A DNA stretch of 64,000 nt from Gracilaria domingensis (taxonomy: Eukaryota > Rhodophyta > Florideophyceae > Gracilariales > Gracilariaceae), in assembly GCA_022539475.1 (NCBI GenBank), contig VCMS01000248.1:1-64000 (forward strand), written 5' to 3'. The position numbers and the translations under genes are program-made. Positions 41,302-53,302 of the stretch are shown here, in pieces; position 1 is the stretch's first letter; each line of letters starts with the position of its first letter. The notes beneath the pieces are model-generated. The model saw only the letters and a list, made by a program, of their open reading frames with translations. It made no database searches and was not told the DNA's origin.

Positions 41302-42703
41302 ATGGTGGAAATCATCGACCTGCTGTCTGACACCGCGGTCACTCCTTGTTTGCGTCGTTCTCGACCGCGACCGGTTAGAAATGACGCCGAGCTCAGTATT
41401 GTCTCGGAGAGCATTCAGCCGGTGCAGCACGCTGCTCCATCGCGCCCTTCTTAGTCTGCTGCGCCTGTGGCAGAGCTTACTGAGAAGACCGTGCCGCCCC
41501 CAGTGTCTAAGAGAAACAGACGCGTGCTTGATGATTCCACGCCGCAGGTTGTGGCACTCAGGAAAGGCATCAATCCACTGCAGGATTATGTTCACCCCAG
41601 GTTTTCGTGCACTCGCGTGCCTTTCAAGCCCAAATCTGCCGCTGAATTCTGTCCGAAATGCTTTTGGTTTGTGTGTGATATCAAAGCGGAAAAGTGTCAG
41701 AAGTGGGCTGATCACTGTGGTGCCATTGACAAAGACAGTGGAAACGGAAGAAAAGGGACGTTAGAAAGGCCACTCGACGATATGACAGAGGCGTCGATTG
41801 GCAAAGGAGGCTCGAAAACGAGAGAAGAGAGCCCACCATGAGCAAGAGAGAAGATCGCTGCTGCAGGGGCTCGGTGAGGACAGAGATTTCACCGTCGTAA
41901 TGGCAGAACAGGCACACATAGTCTCTCAGTACCGCAACGGCGTCAGTGCATATGCCCCCACAGAACCGCTTTCTTCCCCACAAAACCGCCCTTCACACCA
42001 ACATCTTGGTGCCAACGCCCCTATCACCACGTTCCAACGTGCCATCAATGCTGGCGATAATCTCGCGTCCACTCTTTCTGTACCCCCATCCAGTGCAGGT
42101 CGAGGAGCTCCCAGACCGCTGCCAGCAGCAAGCTTGAATTTCCTCACCTCAAGCCTTTTGCACGGTACACATCCCTTGAATGAAACAGTCGGCCGTGCGC
42201 CTAATATCCCTACTCATTCATCTGCCCACTTTTGCCATCTCCTGACCACACGGACACTAACTCTTCAGAAGGCAGTGAGCGCTCGGAAGAATGTGAAGGT
42301 TCAGGAGATGGCGTGGGTCTTTCTGAACAGGAAGAGCGTCGGGTGGATCTTCAACGATTGTTGGCCATGCAAAGAAGATTCCTGAGGGCTCCAGTTTTGC
42401 AACAGGGGCATGAGCAGCCACCTGCCAATGAGGATACGACGAAAGCAGTGGAAGGAACGAGTCCAGTTCGACACCCCTCGGGAAATAGCGCACGCGGAAA
42501 GACTTCGACATTCTGTTAGTCTCTCCAATTTTGCAGAGCCTAGGGGTACGTTCGTGGAGGAGACCGCTATTGATCGGTCCAGGCAGAAGAAGCGTCGCAG
42601 AGGACGATCAGAGTATAGGAGTAGCCGCAAAGACCGCTCATCCTCCGACTCACATTCTCGACCAAGGAAGCACGGTAGATCCAGGCGTTCGACACAAAGT
42701 TAG
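41302..42703 (+). pseudogene. Protein with a plant/algal-type CxxC-CD-HC cysteine motif, broken
   Basis: ATG 41302 opens MVEIIDLLSDTAVTPCLRRS, basic and protein-like. A TAG at 41452 interrupts SRPS*SAAPVAELTEK in the same frame. The key part is FCPKCFWFVCDIKAEKCQKW ADHC (about 41650-41730), matching a cysteine motif (C..CYCFVCD....C..W..HC) that I recall from uncharacterised plant and algal proteins. Downstream, frames switch at about 41780, 42230 and 42410, through an acidic Ser/Glu-rich part (SSEGSERSEECEGSGDGVG) to a basic tail with RVQFDTPREIAHAERLRHSV and an Arg/Ser-rich end, stop TAG 42703. Possibly a nuclear protein; function unknown. Bases 42704-43098 hold no separate gene that I can see. 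Confidence 0.55.
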
Positions 42704-43098
42704 GACCAATAGAGGAGCATTCGATGAAGTGTATCCGTGTAGGTGGCTCCTGGAGTTTGGAAGCTTCCACAAGATCATGGAACTACGCAGTTCCATACAC
42801 GCGCCTCATCTGCCCCAGAGATGAAAAGCATTTCTTGGCAAGGTTTTTGTATGTGTCGCGAATGGAGCTTTATGGAAGGGCACGTCAGGCATCAATTGTT
42901 GTCTTCGACATAATGTCGGCGGCGGTTATAGATAAATTCCACTCCTCATACCCCCACATAAGAAACCGGCAGTATCTGTACGCCTGACGTGCCCTCAGAT
43001 GAACTGTTTCACATGCCAATTTTCATAACTACACAGGATATCGCAAGTGCCTCCATATGCCACTAGCACAACGATAGTGTGGAATATAAACGCAGCAG

Positions 43099-44468
43099 TT
43101 GTACTACAGCCACTGTCTGAGTCTGAGCAATATTATCGTCATCACTGTAGTGAAGTGCGTCCTCCGTCTCACGTCGGCCAGTCAGGCCAATTGGGCGCTG
43201 TTCTACAACGCCATCGCCACGGATACCCAGAATTTCAATGGCTACTTCGACGTGGAGATGGATACTGTGCGCGATTCACACGAACCGGCCGATGGCATGG
43301 GCTTCTTCTTCGTGCGTGACCGCCCGGTACTGGGCTCTGCCATGGGTATTGCGCATTCCTTTGTTGGATTGGGGCTATCATTGACACTTTTTCAAACTCC
43401 AAGACAAGAAATGTGCCCTATATGTACGCCTACGTGTCTGATGGCACCAAGGAGTGGAACCCTGATTCTCATGGCGCCGATACTGAGCTCACCAAGGGTT
43501 GTGCGCTTGAGATGAATCATCCCATTCGTGTGTACGCCCAGCTTGTGGATGGAAATCTTCACGTCGGCGTTACGATGAACCCACGCGCCCCACAGCGTTG
43601 GCATACGTGCTTCAAGGTTTCGGGCGTGCAACTGCCCTTCTCTGGTGGTGGCTACTTTGCGTTCGCTGCTGAAACGGGTCACTTCTTTGCCAATCATGAG
43701 GTGCATGACTCTGTGTTCAGTCATGAGGCCACTCAGGGGGCACACACTTATCGGTCTGACTATTATTCGCAACGGTAGGGCACTGGTTCCGCCACTGGTA
43801 CCACCGACCGCCAGCAACAACAACAACAACAGCAGAGCGATAGCTCACGCGGATACGTGCCACCGCGTTCTATGCTGGGTCGGGTACTTCTCGCACCAAC
43901 AGCGCGCGCCAGGATCCGCCTGCGCATCGCACCGATCCGGACCCAGCCGCGCGCATTCACCAGGGAGAAGACGCCACCATGTCATTATCAGGCTCGTTAG
44001 ATTTGCAAGTTACGAGGTATACAACTCCATGTCTTCCATGCTCAAGGGGCTCGGTGACCAGAATGCACAAGAAACAAAGCTTCAACTAGAGGGGGTACGC
44101 GATGTTACTGCGCAACTTATTCGTGAGATGGAGAAACAGAAGACCGATATGTCGCAGTTGGTGGAGGTGTTGAAGCATCTTAAGGCCACTGTGGGCGACT
44201 TGTGGTATGCTTCAGACCGCTTTTCCAGCCAGTTGCAAGGCCTTCACAACTCGTTGCGTACGCTTAGGGAGAAGACGCATGGCATTTCTGATTCGCATGA
44301 TGAGCTACATGAGGAGTTGATTGATCATCATGAGAGAATTACGGTGCAGTCCTCTAGCGAAGTGGTACCCTTGTCATGTTCGTGCTTATTCAAGCACTTT
44401 TGGGTGTTGCCGTATACCATGTCAATAAGATGGCACTGGCGGCACGGAAAGTGGGTCAAATGGTCTAA
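43099..44468 (+). pseudogene. ERGIC-53/VIP36-type L-type lectin cargo receptor, broken
   Basis: Frame one has a leguminous-type lectin domain: LRLTSASQANWALFYNAIAT, FNGYFDVEMDTVRD, EPADGMGFFFVRDRPVLGSA. A frameshift near 43400 leads to PYMYAYVSDGTKEWNPDSHG, VYAQLVDGNLHVGVTM and LPFSGGGYFAFAAETGHFFA NHEV, the C-terminal strands including the ligand-site loop. An in-frame TAG (43776) interrupts SQR*GTGSATG before a poly-Gln run. After another frame change comes a long coiled coil (SSMLKGLGDQNAQETKLQLE ... HHERITVQSSSE), then one more shift into a transmembrane helix (LVMFVLIQALLGVAVYHVNK) and a short tail ending in TAA 44468. Domain order matches cargo receptors that cycle between ER and Golgi. 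No KKFF-type signal is visible. At least three frameshifts make it non-functional unless these are assembly errors. Confidence 0.82.
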
Positions 44469-44970
44469 TACTGCGAACAAGAAGAGAGAACAAGGAGTCA
44501 CAACAAGCCTTTGGGCGACATCGTTGGAACGTCGAAGCAACGCGCATTATTCTAACAAGCCGTCACTGATAAATCCTCTCGTCGTCATCGCGACGCGGTC
44601 GCCGGATCCCAGTTCAAAATAGTAGCTTTCTATTTTCCCTTTCCATACACGTGATACAGGGCGACGCAATGCACTCGGCTTGAACAGAAGGGGCATATGC
44701 GACTGGTGCTCACCCGAGGTCCCAAGCACTGCATCTATCGACAAGCTACATCGCATGTATGTAAACGCGAATGCAACAAACTTGCTGCGTTCTAAGCTTC
44801 CCTAGAGTCAAAGGGGCAGCGTCTAAGCGAACGGCATGCGTTGAGTTATTGATTGTCGATGGACAGTCAGTCACCAGGTAGAAATATAAACACAGATTAG
44901 CCAATCCTTGTCTTAACTGAGCTCTACTTCTCAGCATCGAGTTATGCTTGTACCACAACTGACACAATCA
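44469..44970. other. Convergent intergenic region, no gene seen
   Basis: Lies between the ends of the lectin and ECM29 copies. No conserved frame. Confidence 0.5.
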
Positions 44971-47900
44971 TCACGAAACCCCAAACACTGTACACAGTCT
45001 TATAGCGACAGATCGCACACCAGGTTCGGAATCTTCGCTCCGAGACCTCTTGATCGCTGCCAATGTGTCTTCTCCAATCATATCTTTCAATGTCGCAGAA
45101 TCTGAGATAACTTTCGCCAGGTGATCAAGAATTGCTAACCGGCTCTTTCTTAGCATGTTGTACTTGGGTTCGTGAACGCCGTTTTTGCTGAGGATTACTA
45201 ATCGTTTCGTCAATGCCTCCCGTCGTTCCATGGAGTCTCCAAATTGCAGTTCATTTGTTGAGAAGCGTTCGGACAACCTCTCAGCCGCTTGCAGTACAAC
45301 TAGTCGGACGTCCCAATCGTTCTGCATCAGTTCCTCAAACACACAGAGAAGATCTTGTATGTGTTCTATTTGCTTCTCCATTCCCGCTCTCCCGTTGACT
45401 GCAGATTGCAGACATTGGATCGCCGCTTTGCAATGCAGCCTCTGCGCCTTTCGCGCCTTGTTGCGAGCATCAACAGCATCCGCATCAGACCCAATTTCCC
45501 ACGCCATACGCGATACGTTTGGTACGCTGGCATTCACATCGGACGAGCTTGGTGACACCATTTCTGACAAATGGTGTTTGACTTCCTCGTATATGCACAC
45601 GGTTTCCCGAGTGTTCACCAGCACTTTACCCGCTGCATCAATGGCTGCAATGCGATAGTCCTTCTTCCCTCGATGGGATTCGGAGAGCAGAGCCTGTACG
45701 ACAGTTGTGCCCCCTCCGCACGCCTCCCACAGAGATGCATTCAAGCAAGAATCTGCCAGAGACCCAATGGCCTCAATGGGAACATGTTGTCCTTCCCAAA
45801 TATGACCCGGAAGCACCATCAACAACGCTTGGCGCTTCGAGACATGAACTGCACATCCACTGTGTCATTCGACGCGTTGGCCAGGTCCCCTAGCGTGGCT
45901 GCAGCGCTTCTCTTTACGCGGTACTAAGCAGAAGTAGATAGACGTTGCTCACATATTTCAACAATCTCCCTTTCGTACAAACGATGCCCGGCCTGAGTAA
46001 TCGGCGCCCCTTCATCCCAGATATCTTTCCAGTTCTTGCTGGCATCTCCTGCATCATCGTCTGTTTCACGTCGTCCCATGTATGCCAGATGCAGTATTGA
46101 GCTGGCGTGCTGCTGAGCAGTATCGGGAGCCATTCGCCACAACCCAGCAGCCAGTGATGAGGCAAGCGAATGATCCCGAGGGTCTTCCGATGTGCCCTTC
46201 TTGCTAATTTGTTGGCAGTACTTTCCAACTTCATCGACGCGGCACAACTTAGATGCTCTACCAGCAGCGTTGCACCATGCCTTTCGAAGCATAGCATTTC
46301 GCTCCGTACCAGCAGCGTTTGCCGCCGGAAACAGAAGCTTTGAAGCGTACGGTTCCATGACCACCGCTCTGGATTGCAGAACGCTCGAAATCAACCTCGC
46401 TGTCGCTGCGCGTGTCGGAAATCCCACTCCTATGCGAGCTAGTCGGGCAAGATTGGAAACCACCTCGGCGGCGATTGTCTCATCAACTTGCCCTCCCAAC
46501 TTTTCAAGTGATTCGATCAAAGAGGACGATGACATACTTGCCGCAGTGACCCGAGCGTTCTACGGTTCCTCCGGTGATGCCACATGATACTCCGCGTAGT
46601 TCAAGATTTGCGGCTCCAGCTCCGTCGCTATTTCCAACAAATTCGCAATCAAATCCGGCAGAGACGACCGCAGTGCCGTTCCTCCATGCCTTATGATCTC
46701 AGACAGAGTCTTGGACACAAGTGCTCTCACCTCCTCGGCGCTGTGTGTGATAGACGTCATTAGCACTGACAGCACAACGCCAACAGCTTGAGCCGAGTTT
46801 TCCTCACCAACATACCCTGGATTACATAGATGTATAGAGAGTTCCGAGAGTGCTCTTCCAGTCCCCTGAGCGCTCTTGCGCACACTTTCCTTGATGTCAT
46901 CCATAGCCCTCAGCGTGTGGTACCAGAAATCCTTCAACGAGTCTTTCACTTCCTCCCATGTGCGAGACGTAAGCACGTCCCGAAGCGCTGCGCACCCCGC
47001 TTCTCGTGAACGCCATTGCCTCGAAACGATTGACTTGATGCAATGCTCAGTTACCGCCGGCAAGTTTGCCTTTATAGCTTCTGCCACTGAGCCGTGACCA
47101 GACTCTTTGACAACTGCCGATATAATGGAACCCATAGCAATGCGGACGCTCTCAGTTGGATCATGGCAATACACATACAACCGTGGTAAAAGGTTCTTCA
47201 CGTGCGGCCGAAGCTGTTCGGCCGCGATTTCATTATTCAACAGCGCACTACCAGCCAATGCGGCGCCCTTGCGACTGTTCCAAAGCGCGGCATGGCCGGC
47301 AAGATCCATGAACTTATACACAAGTTCGGGTTGACCCATGTCCTGAGCAAGACTGCAGAGCTCTGTATACGTCCCAGACCGCGCGCCAGCCGACTTTGAT
47401 TGAACATCCACGCCGCTGAATTCCAGCAATACGCCTTGATCGCCCGGGACCGTCGCAGCAGCTCGCTTGCCTGCCGTCAAAGATCGGACAAGGTTTCCAA
47501 CAAGAACTTGTTGATCCTTTGGAAGGCATATGTTGTACACCAACGCAATGCCGTAAGAGGCCATCTGTTGCGTGAAGTCGGATCGATCTGACAAGAACAC
47601 AGTAAACGCCTTTTGTACATCTAGCAGAAGATCCAGAAGCAACTGTTGCTCCTGAGTGATTCGCGCTTCGTCCGCGGTGGTTGCAAATGTGTACTTCTCA
47701 CTCTCTGATCTGTCCGCGAACAACTTGATAAACGTTAACAGACATACACATCCACCTGGTCGTGCGTTTGGCCTTTCGTCAAAGACCAGCGACATGATCG
47801 TTTTGACTGTCTCAGGCAACAAAGAAACCTTGCTCTGGTCAGCATCGTCGTAGATCCTCTCTCGCACACCGTAGCCGTGCTCCCTGAGTTCTGTTATACT

Positions 47901-50518
47901 CTGCAACTCGCTCGAATCTGCTGTCTCGCTAGATTTGGACACATCGGTACTTGTTTCCTCAAGTGCAGAGGGTGAAGGGACGTCCAATGCGGAGATGCAT
48001 CGGACCAGACACTCGGCAGCAGAGAAGCGAATGTCGTCTTCCTTTCGCTCCCGGAAGACATGTAGCAGGCCCTCCAGAGCCTTCCTCTGGAAAGACCTTC
48101 TGGGCTCCCCAACGCAGATCTTTCCCAACACATTTGACGCGGCTTGAACTACCTTGGACGGCGAAGACGACAACTTGAGGATGCCTGTTAGTTTAGACAG
48201 AATCCTCTCTCAGGAAGCTGGCGACAGCGGCAGTTGCTTTCTGGTTCCAATATCTGCCACCGCCTCGCACGCTGCCGCCCGGACAATCTCGGATGATTCT
48301 ATTGGGAGCATTATCCTCTTGGAAATACGCGCCGTAACTTGAGAGATCGGGGTGTTCTCTAATTCATGCCATATCACGTCCGCTCGCCTCGCTGCGGAGC
48401 AAATGATCTGGCCACTGGCCATTGTTCTCGCCACCCGTTCATCCTCGCCGTGCCTGCCAGAAGCGACTCCAGACTGGTTCGGTTCAAGCCCTGCGCCAAA
48501 GCGCGTGACGAGTTGCTCTATCTCCTCCATGGAGAGCGCATCAGCGCAGACGCCTACGAGATTAGAAACGGCGCGCGCGACGACAACGTCGCCCAAAGCA
48601 GACTTACGAGCAATCAGTTTGAACAAGTCGTCCAGTCTGTGTTGAAAGGCTTGCGCAACTTGTTCCCTCAGCGACGCTGTGTTCGAGGCAAGCAAAACAA
48701 TAGACAGTGCGGATGTCAGCAGGTCTTGGCTCTGATTTGGGTCGGGGTGCAAAAAGACTTGTTGCGCTGTGCGTAATGCCACGTTCAAAGCGTCCAACAT
48801 CGACGGATCGGCGCTCAAAAACAAATCAATCTCGCCGGCAGGCAAGAGCTGTATTCGTCGTTGAGGAGTGAGCTTGTGGATCAAGCACTTGAGACAGAAG
48901 TGTAGATATGCAGCAGCCGACTTGCTGCGCGGTTCGTGGCGCTCGCAGTGAGACGTATACACTGCGACATTGTGTCTAAAGTCAGGGAATGCGCTCTTCA
49001 ATAGAGGCTTCTCGTGGCGCAGTGTAGGATCCCGCGCAATCTTTCGTGGCTTCAGTCCAACGGCTGCCAGCTGGGATACGCGCTCACTGTTGTCAGCACA
49101 CGCGACGATGTTGATCAAGCGAGCATCAGCCTCCGTAAACGCAAAGCACTCATTCGCCCAGTGTACGGCCGCGGCCCTGGCTGGTATGGAAAGATCATGC
49201 TCGTCGGCAATAGCGTCCATGAGCGTGGCAAGCACAACAGTGCGTAACTGCGTAGTGTCTTGCTCGGAGATAGTGACGATGCGCAAAAGAGTGATGAGCG
49301 CTTGAGACGCAGAATTCCTGACCTGCGGCTGATGCGTACGCGACAGAGAGCCCGAGAAGAACAGCTGTAACGACACAGCGTCGTCCAGCACCAGAGACGG
49401 AATGCGCAAGGCCAGGTCGGACAGCGCGGTATAGCCAAAGGCGCGAAGCGTATCCGAAAACGACGGCGCTCTGTCGGTTTGATTATTGACCAAGTTGAGC
49501 ATGAGCTCAACAAAGTGCTTCGAATTGGCCAACAACACATCATCATCACAATTGGAGACAACAAACGAAACAAACTGCATGCCCAACGCCTGAAACCTGG
49601 TTGGGATGCCCGGCGTAAACAAACTGTGTCGAAAGACACCAAACACCTCCGGAAAGCAATTGGCACAAAGCGTCACCCTCAGCAAGCCCTTGGCAAGCAA
49701 GACAATCCTGACAGTCACTGGGGCCAGCGCATCATTGAACAACTCAAACAGCGTTGCGGCAATGGTTGGATCGGCAGCGGCGAGCACATCACATGCATCC
49801 ACCCTCTTCATGGCATCTTCGCCAGCCGCAACCAGTGCAGAGCGACTAGCGCTGCCCGCAGCGACCAAAAAGTGCGCAAACACGCGCGCGGCGCGCGACG
49901 CGTCATGCTCAATGGTGGCGTACTCCAACGCGAGGCGAATGACAGCCAACAACATTTGCTCCGACAGCGGAGACTTGAGCTTTGCACGAAGCGCAAGCAG
50001 CGCATACGAGAAAAACGCATCCACGGCGCGAGCATCACAGCGTTTAACACGCTTCCACAAACTGAACGGCACGCGCGCAGGACTGAGCTCGGAAGCGCCC
50101 GCCAGCGCGCGCAGCGCCGAAAAGTGCAGCACGTCTCGATTCTGCGGCGACTACAAGCGCGTAGCGGCACCAAGCAGCTCGGGCAACGCCGCGGCCTTGT
50201 CCGCGTGCGGCAAACGATCAAAACACTTCGCCAGATAGCCGCCCTGCACGGCGAAGTTGGCGGTGAGCAGCGCGGCATCGGGGGCAGTGGCGACGGAAAG
50301 CACGTGCGAAAACGGCAGCTGCAGCTGCGGGTGCGAGCGAATGCGCACGTTGATGTGGTGCAGCACCTGGATACACTTGGCGCGCGCGGCGGGCGACGGG
50401 GTGCTGAGCGCGGACAGCAGCGCGGGAAGCAGACGCGACACGACCTTCTGCACCGCTCGTCGCGCGCCAGCAGCAGCGCGTTGAGCGCGGCCTCCCCCGT
50501 CTGCAGCTCGGCGTCCAT
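44971..50518 (-). pseudogene. ECM29: ECM29-like proteasome scaffold, full length, with four nonsense codons
   Basis: About 1,850 codons of HEAT repeats, matching ECM29, which tethers the 26S proteasome to its core particle and to compartments. Full length for the family. Start chosen at 50518 (MDAELQTGEAALNALLLARD); a one-base shift near 50455 leads into RAVQKVVSRLLPALLSALST, LHHINVRIRSHPQLQLPFSH and NFAVQGGYLAKCFDRLP. Diagnostic later stretches are CSLAQDMGQPELVYKFMDLA, LWNSRKGAALAGSAL, QWRSREAGCAALRDVL, DDIKESVRKSAQGTGRALSE, EEVRALVSKTLSEIIRHGG and LEPQILNY. From 50450 to about 45835 one frame is kept with no indel but with stops TAG 50151, TGA 48210, TAG 46560 and TAG 45924. A one-base shift near 45835 precedes the last 285 codons, ending at TGA 44971. 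Strong sequence conservation with only point nonsense suggests recent inactivation. Confidence 0.92.
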
Positions 50519-50639
50519 GGCGGGGCGCGCGGCGGGCGGCGCGGCGGCTGCGGCGACAGCGGAGCGGCGCGGCGGCCTTGACGGCGCGCACGGCTGCCCC
50601 GCGACGTGGCACACGTGTGGCGGCCATGCGAAACGGCGC

Positions 50640-51660
50640 GCCTTTTGGGACGAGCTGCTGCGTGCGGTAACAGATACTTGTTCAAGCGCTCTATAGCACC
50701 CGGAATGTTCGTCAACATGCGGTGAACGCTCCAGATCATTTTATTGACCGTGCTAAACCATCGTTTAGGAACATCCTTGGACGTCGCAACGAGCGCCGGT
50801 GCGAAGCGGCGCACGCCGCCCTCGCTGCGGCGCAGCGCGAGCCGCAGCACGTCCGCGCTGTGCACGAGCGCCCAGCAGCGCGCGAGGCCGCCGACAGTGT
50901 TGGGCAGCTGGACGCTGCGCCACCGCCACCGCCACGCCGCCGCCACCGCCACGCCGCCGCCACCGCCACCACCGCCACTTCCGCGCCGCCGACCGCCAGC
51001 ACGCCCAGCGGCACCTCCGTGCGCGCCAGCCGCCTGCCCGACTGCGCCGTCACGCTCACGTTGTGCGCCAGCGAGTACAGCACCAAGCGTGCCAGTTCCG
51101 ACGGCAACATGGTGCGACGCATCTGCGGCATATAGTTCACCAGCCGCTTGGCGCTTATTTTCGCCGTGCCGTTGAAGCCCAGGCTGCCCTCGTACGTAAT
51201 GCCTACCATCCTTGTGGTGCTTACGTTCTTCAGTTGGCCGCGCTGTGGCTGTGTGCTTTTCAGCACGCCAAACATGTCCATGGTCAGCGCTGTGTGGTAT
51301 ATCGCCACCTCCTTCTGCTGCTGCTCCTTCCTTTCCCGCCCGCACCATCCGTTGTGCGCCATATCGTCCCCCGCCATCACTCTGCCTGGAAGGTAACAAT
51401 CCAGCCCGCTGTCATTCAGTACCTTCACCTCATACACGTGGAACGCCCTGTTACTTGCGTCCGCCGTCAGGTTCCGGCTCGTTAAAATCGAGAGATCCTG
51501 CGGAAATTCGTCCAGTGGCCCTTGCGTCCACGACACGCGAACATCTACATAATGCTGTGTGTGTGTGTGTTGTCCTCCACAATCTCCACAATCTCCTCCG
51601 ACAGACGGTAAATCGCCTTCTCAGTATCGCTCACACAGCCGAGTAGCTGTGTTTCCGCAT
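50640..51660 (-). pseudogene. Type I membrane protein of unknown family, frame broken in low-complexity DNA
   Basis: Minus-strand frame with an ectodomain (CVSDTEKAIYRLSEEIVEIV, VSWTQGPLDEFPQDLSILTS, YEVKVLNDSGLDCYLPGRVM, TKISAKRLVNYMPQMRRTML-like stretch) that has several potential N-glycosylation sites (NLT, NVS, NGT). It is followed by a Gly/Ala/Val-rich transmembrane candidate (VPLGVLAVGGAEVAVVAVAA) inside a CCACCG-type repeat. The frame changes in this repeat, after which VQLPNTVGGLARCWALVHSA and a basic C-terminal part (DVPKRWFSTVNKMIWSVHRM) follow. The N-terminus is not identifiable. It lies just upstream of ECM29 on the same strand. No family recognised. Confidence 0.45.
50905..50995. 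repeat. CCACCG/CCGCCA low-complexity tract
   Basis: GC-rich repeat of about 90 bp made of CCACCGCCACGCCGCCG variants. Prone to slippage, so the frame change here may be an indel artefact. Confidence 0.8.
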
Positions 51661-51693
51661 CACTGTCTGTCACGTTTGCAACCTGGGCCCATA

Positions 51694-53038
51694 CTATGGT
51701 AGTACCCATCCATCCTCATCAGTGAACGAGCACGCGAAAAACGCCCGTCTACCGTTCGGTAAAACGAACGTAGCAGCGAGAGAACCATCTCCGTAAGACA
51801 GTTGTGCCATTTGCAAGCTTTTCCCGTTGGGCAGGGTGCATTCTGCGTAAGAAGACTTTTCCTTCACCACCCTCATCATGTCTACTGCACGGAATCATCT
51901 CGGTGCGAGGTGGTACTCGACGCGAACGCAGCATATACGTGGTACCGCCTGGTACATATGACTACAACAAGCTTCCGTCAAAGGTGATGTCCATGACGTT
52001 GGCGTGGGAACAAGGGATGAATGGGCGCCAAACTATCAGTTTGGGCGGACGGACAAGGCGAGTGGAAGTGGATTATCGAAGCGCTTGTGTGGCTGGAACG
52101 CATGCTCAAGGAACGTTTCATATGCACCAGTATGCGCCGAGACGACATGGACTGCGAAAGCGGCGAGGTATTGAGTCGACGCACGGCGGCGACGAAAAGC
52201 GTGTTCGACGTGAAGAACGCCGTGAGCATGCGCGTATTCCGCGACATGGCGACGCGGTGCTACTACTCATACATGTCGGGCGTGAGCAACAACCGCGGCG
52301 CTGGCGCGTCCAACTTCGACGCGCATTGTTGTTCAACTTGATTGAAAGGCAGTTCTCGGGTTTTGGCCGGGTCAAAGGCTGTGGACCATGATGCTTGAAA
52401 GAATTTGGCATTGATCAATACTTCGACGAAAGGATATGGGAGTTCATTGAACAAGTTATTGATTCTGCCTGTCGTAGCCTTCGATATCCAATCGTTAATA
52501 GGTTTCGCAGACGTAGGATTGGCAATTAGTTCTGTGCCAGCAGACACAATCGCATTTTTGTAGGATGGAAACACAACAGATGTCAGAACCGCAGCAGAAG
52601 CAGAGTGGAGAGTGACAGACTTGTCGGCAGTTGTAACCGGGGCAATCGGTTTCCAAGCCCCCGACGCCAGTAGCGACTCGAACTCTGATTGAGTTTGAGA
52701 GGAAGGAGCAGATCCAACAGAGACGAGCGATAGCGCAGATGCAATTGAATACGGTGAATAAGCAGTGAATCAGGCTCGTTCAAGGAAGCAAGTAATCGGA
52801 ATCCCAGGTTTTTCACCGCAGGAACCTGATCCTCTACAAGTGATTCCGTGGCATCTCTCATCGCGCTCGGAAGTTCAATTGGCAGGGACGGAGGTAAGCT
52901 TGGTGAAAAGACGGAAAATAGCGCTACGACACAAACAAACAGAAGGAACAAGCGCGCAGCAATTGCAGAAGAGGGGAAAACGTTGATAGAAGAGTGCACA
53001 AACCGAGACGAAGGAGGAGGCTGAGCGTTCATTCGCAT
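51694..53038 (-). pseudogene. Secreted serpin, truncated and interrupted
   Basis: ATG 53038 opens a signal-peptide-like stretch (SSAIAARLFLLFVCVVALFS). The first helix reads AVKNLGFRLLASLNEPD; after a frameshift near 52755 the serpin core SPYSIASALSLVSVGSAPSS continues to PINDWISKATTGRINNLF and VEVLINAKFFQASWSTAFD, the family's conserved NAxxF-xxW region (usual NAIYFKG-W). After TRELPFNQ the frame is lost for about 400 bp (stop 52263), then a matching next segment appears at 51880-51700 (MMRVVKEKSSYAECTLPNGK, ALSYGDGSLAATFVLPN-like), ending at TAG. The C-terminal half, including the reactive-centre loop, is absent, so no inhibitor could form. The 400-bp interruption carries a plus-strand open frame (52021-52341, for example WKWIIEALVWLERMLKERF) and may be an insertion. 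Confidence 0.8.
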
Positions 53039-53302
53039 GGTCTGCGTACACGGTATATTTGTATACGACCTATCGAAAAGGTATGGGAAAGGGATGTTTC
53101 GGCAGACAAAGGCACTTCTGTTTTCTATGATCACAGAGCATCTTCACGTGATGTACATAAAAAGCAAGCTTTGTCTTTACTAGAATCATGGTCTTCATAT
53201 GCTTCTAATACCCGGGACGAGCTCACAAGCGAACATAATTTGCGTTATGACACAAATTCCCAACAGCGCACGACTCAACAGTTTGACAAACACTGGTATG
53301 CC

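Noticed and set aside
40903-41715. 270-codon minus-strand frame
   Set aside because: Runs antisense to the cysteine-motif gene and in the wrong frame for SCC2; Arg-rich shadow.
9657-50153. Reassigned genetic code with TAG/TAA as glutamine
   Set aside because: Pol, the large transposase, gag and the secreted genes end at TAA or TAG, and long frames lack internal ones; ECM29 also has a TGA. Point-mutation decay explains the data better.
44971-50518. GCN1 as identity of the HEAT-repeat protein
   Set aside because: First considered because of HEAT repeats and size, but the CSLAQDMGQPELVYKFMDLA and NSRKGAA words, the N-terminus and the total length fit ECM29.
49479-50696. 405-codon plus-strand frame
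   Set aside because: Antisense shadow of ECM29, rich in Gln/Arg because of the complementary codons.
50218-51399. 393-codon minus-strand frame beginning MLPSRQSDGG
   Set aside because: Mixture of frames through GC-rich repeats; only the part VQLPNTVGG to about 50600 was kept, as the C-terminal part of the membrane protein.
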